A stretch of DNA of 64,000 bases from Dichetophora obliterata (lineage: Eukaryota; Arthropoda; Insecta; Diptera; Sciomyzidae). Location: positions 45,854,982 through 45,918,981 of the forward strand of contig OY986439.1 of assembly GCA_963920525.1 (NCBI GenBank), in the 5' to 3' direction. This document shows positions 12,887 to 23,475 of this stretch, one piece after another (the stretch's first letter is position 1; each line of letters begins with the position of its first letter). Under the pieces are notes generated by a model. That model saw nothing but the letters and a program-made list of their open reading frames with translations, made no database searches and had not been told where the DNA came from. Both the position numbers and the translations under genes were made by a program.

Positions 12887-13184
12887 CCCGAGTAAAAATA
12901 ATAAATTTTTAGCTAAGGAAAAAAAGCAGCCAAACAAGACCTAATTTTAAATTTTTTTCCCGGCCATACAAGGATCGTACAAGAGTCGTTGGGACTTTTT
13001 GGCCAAACAGCGGCCGTACAGAGGCCATTTTTAAATAATCTTGGCTGTACAACGGGCGTGCAGATGCCGTAAATCGCACAATAAACACAACAAAAATATT
13101 TTGTGCCTCCTACAAGTGGCCATGCTACACTCAGGAAATTATTGAATTTCGTACACGGCTGCCATGAAAAAGATAAGGCTGTGG
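12887..13184. repeat. CCCGAG-ended repeat family, copy 1 (partial)
   Basis: It begins CCCGAGTAAAAATAATAAA and contains the family phrases GCCAAACAGCGGCCGTACAG, GGCCATTTTTAAATAAT and CGGCC...ACAAG, shared with copies at 17.9, 53.9 and 59.2 kb. The right end was not found. A hAT element begins at 13193, shortly after the last family-like sequence. Confidence 0.6.
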
Positions 13185-13192
13185 TAGCCATA

Positions 13193-14269
13193 CAAGCGCG
13201 TCGGAAGCGAATTTCATCTGGGAGGGAAAATACAAATGGTGGTGCAAAAAAAGTTCAGCAAAATTTCTTCAAAGAAATATGAATGTGAATACACAAATTT
13301 TTTATTTTAGTTTAAAATAAAAATATATAAAAATATATAAAAAAATATTAATATTTCATTATTTTTAAAAGTTCTTCCAATTTCAATATTAGAGATCATT
13401 CTTTGAAGGATCTTTCATATGGTAATATGAAAATATAAGAAATAACGGTTGCTTTTATAAAGCAAGACTATGTATATCTTTACATGGTTTAAATGCAATA
13501 AGGTACAAAAAGTTATATCAATTCAAATTATTCCAAAATGTTTCTTTCTGTCCTTGCGAGAAACAAACTCTTTCACCACCTCCATCGAATTCAATTCTTC
13601 GGTTTTATCTTTGTGAATGTGTATAAGTGAGTCGCCGCATGAGTGAGTCATTTCTGTGTCATAGTTGCTCAAAGATACGTTTTAAGTCGTCTTAGTGCAC
13701 TTAAAAACGCTCAGATGAAGCTGCTGATGCAGGCACAGTCAAAAGCAAAGCAATAAGTTTTTCAACTTCATTTAATAGTTTTTTTACAGTATCCGAATTT
13801 TTTGCAAATTGTGATACAATGCCACTACAATTTCAAGGTGTTTGGCCAGGCAATTGCTTCAGCAATTAAGTTGCGCGTGGAGGTCGCTCACATCAAAGTC
13901 ATCTGCATAAAGATCTAGTTTTGTTTTTAGATTTTGTTCAGAAGGCACTTTTCCGTTGAAGGCTTCGATTACAATATTACAGTATTAAGCTACATACTTA
14001 AGGGTGCTTTTAAACTGAAGTGGTGGGTTTGCAGTAGAAACTCTACATTTTGCTCTATCTTTTTGCAAACACAGAGAAAGAAAATGGTTATCCGCAAGCA
14101 TGCTTATGAAGAAGAGAGAAAGAAGAGAAAAATATCTAATACAAAAATATTATCGTTGTAAAAAAAACTGACATTTTGAATAACTTTTGAAGTTTTCTTT
14201 TTAAATTGTTTATCTGGCTAAAAAAGTGGGGGGCAACTGCCCCCTTTCCCCCCGCTTCCGACGCCAATG
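13193..14269. mobile_element. Internally deleted hAT element (copy A), 1.08 kb
   Basis: The ends read CAAGCGCGTCGGAAGCG (left) and, in reverse complement, CATTGGCGTCGGAAGCG (right). The 8-bp duplication TAGCCATA flanks both sides (13185-13192 and 14270-14277). It is collinear with 38956-40689, but about 0.7 kb is missing at about 13975, where ACAATATT joins directly to ATTAAGCTACATAC. Only fragments of the transposase C-terminus remain. Confidence 0.88.
13550..13975 (-). pseudogene. hAT transposase C-terminal fragment in copy A
   Basis: On the minus strand the segment encodes a broken version of the dimerisation tail seen intact at 39268-39489: LTVPASAASSE followed by a frame disruption, then ALRRLKTYL. 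It has small indels and a duplicated GAGTC segment near 13630. It cannot be functional. Confidence 0.75.
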
Positions 14270-14361
14270 TAGCCATACTAGAGTTATTGTATATGAAATG
14301 AAGTCACCTTAACTGAAAGCACTTTATGAGAGTTCTCATAGCCCCAATTGAATCTGCAATA

Positions 14362-14521
14362 GAGCCTGAACAGAATCAAAAATCGTTGCGATCGACGATT
14401 CGTTGTTGTTGGAAAATACATGCAAAATACGCAGCACGTTTTCTGCAACGATAAATCGCAGACTTAGAATCTATGCTATTTCAATCGTCGGTCGCAACGA
14501 TTTTTGATTCTGTTCAGGCTC
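14362..14521. mobile_element. MITE, 160 bp, 39-bp terminal inverted repeats
   Basis: The termini starting GAGCCTGAACAGAATC are inverted copies of each other: 30 bp match without error and about 39 bp with one mismatch. ATA lies on both outer sides, a possible 3-bp target duplication. The high arm identity suggests a fairly recent insertion. Confidence 0.8.
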
Positions 14522-14894
14522 ATAATCATAAAAAAAATTGTTGAGCGTCTTTTGAAAATAAGAGCTGTGGTTACAATTGTGATATTCAGTATTGTGGCTA
14601 CTGCAACCAACTTTTAAATCTTGCGTGTAGAGAAACTCCAATACGGCTATTGTAGCCTCAATACGGTTTTCACGCTTTTACTAAGGATATAAAACAGTGT
14701 CGGCTAACGCCTATGCACGCGTGCTTCGTGAACCTTCGTATTTTTACACCGACATGAAACTGACTCTCGTGCTTGCACACCGAAGCTGCCGATTATTCAA
14801 TACAAGAGCGCTCAGTCGATGTTTCGCTATTGAAGAGTTAACACCGCGCTAGGCTGCATCGCAATTGAAAACGTAATTGAAGACGTAATTTTAT

Positions 14895-16661
14895 ATGCTT
14901 ACACATAGAAAAATGTTCTACAAAATGTGGGAATATGAATATTTTTTCTTTGAAAATTGTTTTGGGGAAGCGCAATGCTTACTTTTTCAGAAGGAAGTTG
15001 CTCGCGCTACCAGTTTTTTTATTGAAAGGCATTATACAACTTGCCACAAAAAATATAAAAATATTATAAATGAAGAGAGGAAAGAATTGATTAAAACATT
15101 AAAATCAAAAATGACAGAAGATTTTTTAGCAGCCACAGACACTTCGATAGAAGCAAAAAACGTACAAAGAAAAAAAGGTTCTTACATTATTGCTCTAGGC
15201 TTGGCAAAGCAATGCCGTCCTTTTGAAGACGGTATTTTTTTAAAAGATATTTGTCAAGACATGCTAAAATGTTTTGGCAAACAGGGGGAAGAGTTTGCCA
15301 GAACTATTGAGTCAGTACCTTTGTCCAGACAAACTATAGCTCGTCGCACGGAGAATATAAGCAGGCATTTATTCATATGTGTGCGAAAGCGGTTAGAGGA
15401 ATGTTTGTATTTTTCTATAAGTTTGGACGGAAGTACTGATATCAGTAACTTTTGCCAATTGGTCATATACGTGAAAACTGTCCATAACAATTTTGAAACA
15501 TTCAAAGACTTGTTGTGTGTAGTTTCCATGCATGGCCACGTAAATGGGCAAATCTTATGGGAAGCTGTAAACGCACAAGTATTTACATACGCAAATAAAA
15601 GTAAGCTAAGTTCGATTTGCACTGACGTAGCCAAAGTCATGACAGGCAAAAATAAGGGCCTAGTAGGTTTTTTTAGGAAAAATAATATTAATGTCCCCTG
15701 TTTGCATTGCATCATCCACCAACAAGCCTTATTTTCAAAAGAGCTTAATATGGGAAATGCTATGAAAACTGCAATTCAAATAATAAATAAAACTCGGGGT
15801 GGGCATAATGCATTAAGCCACCAAAAATTTAAAAATTATTTGGAAGAAATTGAAGCGGACTATGGCGATTTATTGCTCTTTACGGAAGTACGCTGGCTAA
15901 GTCGGGGAAGAAGTATGGAACGACTTTTTGATTTACGACAAGAGGTTCTTGACTTTTTAAAAGAAGATCAATCATCTGAGAGCCAAATTCTTGTATCCTA
16001 TTTAGAAGACAAAGAATTTTTGATTGATTTGGCTTTTCTTTGTGACATTTGTAATATCCTAAATGAGCTGAATTTACTTCTGCAGGGAAAAAATAAACAT
16101 ATTTTTCATTTATTACCAGCAGTTGAACACTTTGGCAGAAAACTTTCTATCTTAAAACAACAAATAACAAACAATGACTTTTCTTTTTTGCCCAAAACCT
16201 CACTTATACTGACAGACTATTCATGCCCCACAAAAATACATGAATTCAAAAACACTATTGAAAGTTTGATTATAAGCTTCAACAATAGATTTCAAGATTT
16301 TCATCTAATTGATAACTTAATTGACCTTCACAATAACACAATAGCTTGCGATGTTGAAAAACAAAGTCCATAAGTTCAGAAAGAAATAAGACAAATGCTT
16401 GCTGATATGACGTTGCCTTTCGCAACAGGTTTAGAGTTTTGGAAAAAAATAGATGGAAGTTCATATCCAAATATAAAAACAGAAATTTACAAACTTTACT
16501 CAATGTATGGCACAACGTATAATTGCGAAGCAGCATTTTCGGTGCTTTAGCTTATTAAAACTAAATATCGAAACAAGCTTTCTGATAAGCATTTAGAGGA
16601 CCTTATGTGCATCAAATGTTTTGACAAAGAAATTAATATTGAAGAAATAATTGAAAATTAA
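14895..16661 (+). pseudogene. hAT transposase (BED/GTF2IRD2-like) with two premature stops
   Basis: A single frame of 589 codons is broken only by TAA at 16371-16373 (codon 493) and TAG at 16548-16550 (codon 552). The N-terminal finger region (residues 21-51) has lost its second Cys (CLLF). The RNase-H-like core shows PLSRQTIARR (142-151), SLDGSTD with the first catalytic Asp at 178, CTDVAKVM with the second at 244, HCIIHQ (271-276) and TEVRWLSRG (330-338), then the insertion domain. After the first stop, GTTYNCEAAFSVL and KYRNKLSDKHLEDL form the dimerisation tail. Family members usually read TDGA where this has TDVA. In an autonomous element it would cut and paste the flanking CAGTGTCGGC ends. 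It is not expected to yield a complete protein. The long antisense ORF at 15254-15715 is a shadow. Confidence 0.92.
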
Positions 16662-16760
16662 TTTTTTTATTAATATTCATTTCACTTTATTTAAGTTTTT
16701 ATATACCCTTTTCCTTTCCACCAGTAAACTCTTATTTAATTTAAAAGTAATAAAATAATA

Positions 16761-17170
16761 TTACTTGTTACATATTACATACTTATATTTTTTTCTATAC
16801 TTACATTTTTTTACTAAATTTTGCTTTCAAACAATGAATTTCAATGAAATATTATTAAAACAATGAAGGTATATTATTTATAATTTGTTACATATTACAT
16901 ACTTATGTTTTTTTCTATACTTATATTTTTTTACTAAAATAAGCTTTGAATCAATGAATTCCAATGAAATAATATTAAAACAATGAAGTAATATTATTAT
17001 TAACTTTTAACATACCTATATTTTTTTCTATACTTATGTATATTTTTACTAAAGTTGCTTTCCATAAATGAATTCTAATGAAATAATATTAAAGCAATGA
17101 AGTAACATTACTTATTACTCGCACATATTGCTAAAATTTTGTCTGTACTAACATTTTTACTGAAAAAGTA
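16761..17170. repeat. 120-bp tandem repeats in the hAT 3' region, about 3.3 units
   Basis: Units begin near 16761, 16881 and 17001, with a degenerate partial fourth near 17107. Each carries a TTTTTTTCTATAC segment, a TTACTAAA segment and AATGAATTYYAATGAAAT. The spacing between the first three is 120 bp. They lie wholly inside the hAT element between the transposase and the right end, so they are part of the transposon. Confidence 0.8.
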
Positions 17171-17379
17171 AGATCACTTATTGCATATTTCTTAAATTTT
17201 TTATTTATTATCTTACTACTTTCAATTAATTGTCATAATTAAACATTTCTTTAAGCCTGCTACGCAGCAAAATTTTCACAGTGTAAGCCAAACTGAACTC
17301 GTTTGCTCTCACATGCGCGCACACTAATACAAAAGTTACAAACTGTTTATGTATTTTTTTGGCCGACATTGATATAAAA

Positions 17380-17820
17380 CCACAAAAGACAAATTTCTCC
17401 ATTTTAGTTTTGGCTTTGCAGCGTGCTTGTTGGCAAATGTTAAAAAAATTGTTTTTAAAGTTAATTGGTATTTACTTTGATAATCGCTTTACTTTGATAA
17501 TCATTATTATAAAACCATTATTATGCCATTGTATTGAAAAAGGCATGGACTATTTTACAATTCCATTGTCTAAAACTATTTGTAAGCATGTTTAAGAAGT
17601 AACTTTAAATGCTAATGGTTTGTAGTTTATAATATGGGATTTTTAAAGTTCCTTAAAAAAATAGTTTGTTAAGTTCTATCAACAATTAAAATTTTATATT
17701 TATTTGATCAAAAAAGTAATATTTTTGTTGAAATGATTTGAAATAAAAATCTAAAAAATATTTAAAAATAACAGTTTTATTAAGCAATCGGTATTAAGAA
17801 ATTGGTGAAAACCTTAAAAG
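17380..17820. other. AT-rich stretch, no gene seen
   Basis: The 78-codon ORF that starts at 17359 begins inside the hAT right end and has no motif, so it is treated as chance. Confidence 0.5.
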
Positions 17821-17960
17821 CGCAGAGGTAAGTAATAGGCCTTTTACGGTTGTTGTTCGACGCAACTTTCGGCCGCTTGGCTTTTTGGATTATTTTAAGG
17901 CCATCTTGACCCTTGTACTGCCGTGTGGCCATTGTTTGACTGCGGTTATTTTTACTAGGG
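17821..17960 (-). repeat. CCCGAG-ended repeat family, copy 2 (fragment, inverted)
   Basis: Read on the minus strand it begins CCCTAGTAAAAATAACCGC and continues with GTCAAACAATGGCC and GCCAAGCGGCC phrases of the family. Only about 140 bp remain. Confidence 0.55.
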
Positions 17961-18090
17961 AAGCAACAGATTTTGAAAGTTTTTAGGTTATAGTACTTTT
18001 AAATGACATCTATAAGTACTTTTTCGACGAAGTCCAAGAATTTTTAATATTATGTTTTTAAACTTTTTTTAACCGATGTTAACGACATTA

Positions 18091-18167
18091 CGTCGTTGCG
18101 CGTGCAATAGGGCGTATCCGCCATACGTTCTCGTTTACGTATACGCAGTATTGCATGCTCAACGACG
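18091..18167. repeat. Imperfect hairpin, 30-bp arms
   Basis: CGTCGTTGCGCGTGCAATA (left arm) pairs with the complement of TATTGCATGCTCAACGACG (right arm), with two mismatches across those 19 bp and more toward the loop. The arms are less AT-rich than the surroundings and separated by about 16 bp. It could be a tiny foldback element or a transcribed hairpin. Nothing distinguishes these. Confidence 0.5.
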
Positions 18168-18251
18168 ATTAGTTCTAAACATGTTTCTGTTTAACTTTTT
18201 CTATTCAGATGATACCAACATTTGTAAAAATCAAACAGTAATTGTGGCAAT

Positions 18252-20912
18252 CAGGCGCATACCTAAAATAAAATTTCGGGGGTTATTAATTTTTTTTTTT
18301 CTTATTATTTATATAAATAATATTTTTTTCGGGCTAGTGCATTTAAAGTTTCTTCCATGGTCACTTCCATAACCGTGCGAACACTTAGAAGAGCCAACAA
18401 ATGAAGTTGAGCCTTTCTTCTCCAGTTTTACTTCTCATGAATGTTTTGAGTCTTCGATGCTATGAAAACGAGGGTTCGCTTAAAGTGACTGAAACCGGCA
18501 ACGTTGCACCAATCTTTAGGATTTGGCTTATTGATGGATATATAACGTATGGATATATGGATATACATTACAGGTCGATTTGTCTTATTTAAGCGTTGCC
18601 TACAAATAAAGAGTACTAAATATTTGTCAAAAACATTATATACACTGAAAAAAATCGGGAGCGGGTCAGTTTTTTGCTTATCAAAAGTCTATATTGTCAT
18701 AATGCTGTAATTTTTACAGTATTTTAAAAATACCATTTGTCTAAAAACCTGTATTTCAATAAACTGTTTTTAAAAATTTTCCTTTCAAAATGTCTGCTCT
18801 CCATTTTTAGCATTTTAACTGTATATGGTATACAAAATGTTGCTTTTTAAGATTAAATTATTTTCCTTGTACGGAAAGTTGTTATTTTAAGCTTATTTAC
18901 CTTAGTTGTTCTTATCCTAATTTTGGCATACAGATTTTTTTCACACAGTTTTATGTTAATGCAGGATTTTGTAATGCAAATTTTTGTATACAGAATTTCA
19001 TACTTACAGATAACTGCATCGATCTCGAAAAAATCATCACGTTTTTAAATTCAACACACTGCCTTTAATATCAATGCACACTTTTTTAATACAAAATTAA
19101 AAAATTGAATCAAGCAATTCTTTTAACCTCAATATGTTATAAAAAAATTTGCATTAAACATATTTCGTCAAAGTAGGAACAAATTATTTTCAGTAGGTCG
19201 CCCATTTTACATTGAAGTGTAATATCGATTGCACTGATCATCTCCAATTTGGCTCAAATTTTGTGCTTACATTAATTTATTTTTTAGAAAACCAAATCCG
19301 AAGTTTGAAGTTTTGAGATTTTTTTTTTGTGGACTCAAAGCCATGCGAAGGCTAAAATAGGGTCTATGTTGAGTCAACGTAGCTCAGTCAATTTTAAAGC
19401 GATTTTCGTAAATAGGTTATTATTCAAAATTTTAGTTTGAGAGAAAAAAATTTAACTCTTTTGAAAAAATTGCAGTGGCATGACCCATTATTAATGTCAA
19501 GGGTTAATACCATGCCAGCAAGAGGCGCTATAATTTTTATCATTTTCATTATTTTTATTTTTTTATGTTCCATTAACTTTTCAAAGATATGAAATGAAAG
19601 TGTGTTTGTTCAGGGTTCAGAAGTAATGGCGTAAAAACTTTCTCAACGATTTTAACTAGACTTCAAAATTTTTTTACGTAAATAATATAAAAAAATTTTT
19701 AAGGTATGTACATTAGGGCGTAAACCTTTTTTACTTTTTTTTTGAAATTTTGGTGGGCTAAAGCGGAATCCGGAAGTTCGTCACAAAAAACAATTTTTAA
19801 AATTTTTCAGATTTTTTGAAAAAGGTTTAGAGGTCGCTCAAGGTCGTTTTCCCCAAAAAATAGTTTTTCAAAATAACACTTGTTATTTTTACCCAGAAAG
19901 GGAGCCTAACTGAAAGATATAATGTTTCAAAGTTCTTATTTGGAAAGAAAAATGTTATAATTTTACTTTCGTGGGCTTGAAAGAGGAGTTACGTCTGTTT
20001 TTCTGGACATGACAGTCACAAAAATTAATTTATTTAAAAAAAATTTAACTTTTTTTATGTCCACCTTAAATTTCTCAAAATTTTCGCTTTTAATAAAAAA
20101 TCCTAGTATGCAGCTTCAAACAACACTTAATTTTAAATAATTTAAAGAAAACATATCAATAATTTATCTATCCTTTTACTAAATTAATGCGCATTTAAAG
20201 TTTGTAAAAAAATTCATTTTTAAGTAAATTTATTAGTGTGAGCAAAAGTTTTACAAATAACAGTTATAAGGGCTTTGGTATGAGGGTTACCATGTATCAC
20301 GAGGTAACAAATTAAATTTTAGCCAAAAACCATTTAGAATTGATAATTTTTTTAGAAATTTTTGTTCTGTTTTAAATAATTTTTGCGGCCGTTCTCTGAG
20401 ATTTGGCTCTTCTCAGATTTGGTTAGATGTCGGTACCCATTTGCAGCAGCAACACCATGTTCAGCTATATCACCACAAATAGCATAAAGTTCTTTGACTC
20501 CACTAATATTGGCACTGATTTTTTGAAAAGCGACCCAGATACTTAGAAAAAAACCCCTCTTATTTGCAAGCCTTGGATATTATCAAATGTTTCTTCGTTG
20601 TGAATGATATAGCTGAACGCGGTGTTGTTGCTGCAAATGGTTACCGACATTAAAATTTAACACATATTCCCACAGTGCGCTTAATAAAATGTTAAGTCTA
20701 TATATTATAGTCTTTTCACAGTAAATGTTTTAAATTGAGTCTTTTTATTTTTTTTTTTTTCCAATATGCAATGTCATCTAAAGATCTTTGTCGTGACCAT
20801 AAACACACAACGGCTGCCATGTTATGCTGAGTGTTTCTCTCGAAGCTTGTTAAAAGTCGTTCATTTCGGGGGGAGGGGGTTAAACCCTCAAAACCCCTTA
20901 CGTGCGCGCCTG
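18252..20912. mobile_element. Non-coding hAT-like element, 2.66 kb, perfect 8-bp TSD
   Basis: GTGGCAAT lies immediately before CAGGCGCATACCTAAAAT at 18252 and again immediately after the right end at 20912. The right end in reverse complement reads CAGGCGCGCACGTAAGGGG, giving a 13-bp inverted repeat with three mismatches. The length is large for a non-autonomous element, yet I found no transposase motif in any frame. It contains a nested foldback (20427-20650). A G-rich/C-rich tract sits near the right end. Confidence 0.82.
20427..20650. mobile_element. Foldback element with 46-bp arms, nested in hAT
   Basis: 20427-20472 and 20605-20650 are inverted copies with four mismatches. They share ATGTCGGTA, CCATTTGCAGCA and GTTCAGCTATATCA. 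The loop of about 130 bp has no coding potential. No convincing target duplication was seen. Confidence 0.75.
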
Positions 20913-20920
20913 GTGGCAAT

Positions 20921-22279
20921 TAACTAATAATTATAATTAAGCTGGAAAAGGTGTTTGAATATCAATTTCTGATGTTTTATATATTTGTGGCACTCAGTGT
21001 TGGTTGAGCCACACTAAAAGATAGATCAATAAAAATAAGAGCTCGATACCTTTTCAATAAGCTTAAATTCATATAAATGAATACAATGAAATATCATTTA
21101 CAGGCGTTGAATAAAAATATCTTTCTGAAAATAACGAAATATCGATTTTTGGGGTCTCAAAAGAATTTGTGAAGAAAAAAATTTCTAAATTTAGCCAAAA
21201 TTTGTGTACGATTTTGGCCAAAAAAAGGGTTCAGGAGAACCAAAACCTCTGCATGGGGATTTATCCGTTCCAACAAAAAATTATGCCGAAATAGTTTTTA
21301 AGTCCCTCATACTTTTGAGTCGGTGTCCGGCGAAATCTAAATTTCGATCTGGCAGGCTTTAAATTCAATTTGAAAACGTTCTTCCCTACTTTTAATCCGC
21401 TCCTGCATTCACTGCCAGATGCAACGAAGTATCAATTGCGGCAATTATTTCACTAGGGAACTAATTATGTCAGTACAGTGCATAAAAACACACAAGCTAC
21501 TATTGTGACTGCTGATGATTTTGCAGTTGTTATGTTCCCGCTCCGTACTCCATACTTCACACTCCACGCCCTCATAGAGACTACCATGCAGTAGTTAGTT
21601 ATACAGCATCCAGCATGCTTATTTTATCGACCGGCAAGTTGAAATCACTTAAGAGCCAGCCAACTCAGACTCTAAGGCAGGCAATGCATGTTCAGCTCAG
21701 TCTGTCCAGGCAGTTCTTGGCGATTTGGATCAATTTACAACCTGTGAAAACATGAAAAATTCAACTGAGACTGCCGCCCAAAATGAGGAAAAAAAATTAG
21801 CTATAAAGAAAAAAAAAACCAAATACTAGAGGTCCCGACCATGAGAAAGCAGCGTGAACATTAAGATTTGATTATTGCAAACGCAGGCAAGACTCATGCA
21901 ATGCTGCTACACATAGTTTAGACTCGTCTGGTCAGACTGGGAGTTCTGCAACGTGCAATCATTTGATATTCATAATCAGCGATTTTAAGGTTTGCTTCTA
22001 ATGGTTTTTGCTTCGTTGAATATGTAGTTAAGATGCAAAAGTTATGAAAAAAAAAAAACAAAAATTTAAGAAAAAATTTATTACTGGGATTAACTTATAG
22101 TTGGAGAATTGACAATTTTTCCCATGATTGTAATTGGAATACATTTTTTATTTGAATTTATTAAGGAAGGGCAAAATATGAAGTGTAATATTTACTATAT
22201 ATAGATTATTACCATAAGTACGAAGCGACAAACGAAAGAAAATATTTTCAACTTTAAGATAATAAATTCTACTGAGTCC
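20921..22279. other. No gene recognised
   Basis: The sequence is AT-rich except 21380-21960, which is moderately balanced and could be old host sequence. No ORF with a domain and no paired splice sites were found. Confidence 0.4.
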
Positions 22280-22287
22280 ATCATAAC

Positions 22288-23467
22288 TAGGACTTTCAAT
22301 GGCGAAGGGTTTTGGTGAATCCCAGGATTTAGGGATTTGAAATTAATGATCCAGAGAATTTTCGGGATCCCAAAATGCAAAAATTTTAAAATAATGATAT
22401 TTAGCTGTATTAAAAGCAGGGCCGTTAATAACTCGTTCTCTTAGTTTCTGCGTTTTAGCAAAAACAATTGTATGCTATATTTTTTTACATAGAAATCCAA
22501 ACTTTATCCTTATTCATACTTAAAATATTAAAAAACACTGGAAAGCTTATAAGCTTATAAGGGTTACAGAACAATTGTAATGTACATTAAAGAGTATAAG
22601 AGGAAAAATTCAACAATTACTGGAAGAAAAAGTCGAACTCCGAAATTCCATTTTGTATTTTTTGGGGAAACACTTGTCGATTTAATGATTGAAAAAATAT
22701 ACTAATTCTCATTAAACCAGATCAAAAAAGAATTATATTAGGAAATAAAGATTATGATATTATGATTTTTTTTCAATAAAAATCATAACCTTTACGGTCC
22801 CTTATTAACGATATTTGCTAAAGTTTATATATAAATATATAATATTATATAAATAAACATATAAATATAACACAGATATATATAAATTAAATATTTAGTA
22901 AGTTTATTTAAATAAAATTTATGATTTTTTTATATTTTAGAAAAGTGTAACATATATTTTAGAATAAAAACGAAAAATCTTTAAAATATCAAATAATATT
23001 TCACTTTATTAGAAACATAAAAATTTAAACGTAAATAAGTTAAACAAAACAAACATAAATTTATATTTAAAAAATTCAAATAATTCAAATAATAGTTAGC
23101 TATTAGTAAAAAGTATGATGTGAATAAAATATTCCTATTGTAGTAAAAAAACTATAGTATAGTAATACTAAAGTACAGTAATAAAGTTATTGCTGCTTTC
23201 AAAATGCTATGAAAATAGATCTGCCTAGTAAACAGAGTCCTTGAAGATCACAACCAAAACAAACTAAAAAATAGAAAGGGGTATGCATCAAAATAAAAGG
23301 GTGATTTTGATAATATAAGAAAAAAACCATCGCTTACATTTCAGTTGCATTTATAGTTGCTCAAAATTTTTATATTTTCTTGTGAATAATATACCGTGAT
23401 TAAGGGTTTGTAATACAGGGATTTCGGGACAAGGAATTGGTTTGGGATCCCGGTATTGAAAGCCCTA
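22288..23467. mobile_element. Non-autonomous hAT-like element, 1.18 kb, perfect 8-bp TSD
   Basis: ATCATAAC flanks both sides (22280-22287 and 23468-23475). The left end is TAGGACTTTCAATGG and the right end in reverse complement is TAGGGCTTTCAATAC, a 13-bp inverted repeat with one mismatch. Both ends continue into GGGATCCC-like sequence (CGGGATCCC near 22353 and GGGATCCCGG near 23445). The interior is extremely AT-rich with no transposase. Confidence 0.88.
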
Positions 23468-23475
23468 ATCATAAC

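Larger units (their letters stand above)
14695..17371 (+). mobile_element. Full-length hAT element with transposase, 2.68 kb
   Basis: The left end is CAGTGTCGGCTAACG and the right end in reverse complement is CAATGTCGGCC. The 8-bp duplication ATATAAAA is perfect (14687-14694 and 17372-17379). The transposase pseudogene occupies 14895-16661. A 3' region of about 0.7 kb follows, much of it 120-bp tandem repeats. The perfect duplication with decayed coding capacity shows an element that inserted intact and then mutated, or moved in trans. Confidence 0.93.

Noticed and set aside
15254..15715. 153-codon minus-strand ORF
   Set aside because: It is antisense to the conserved hAT transposase core and has no motif of its own.
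16761..17170. CRISPR array or host satellite
   Set aside because: The units are direct 120-bp repeats without spacers and lie inside transposon boundaries in a eukaryotic genome.
22429..22800. Another hAT end starting CAGGGCCGTTAATAA inside 22288-23467
   Set aside because: No matching right end or 8-bp duplication was found. The ACGGTCCCTTATTAACG near 22796 is only loosely complementary.
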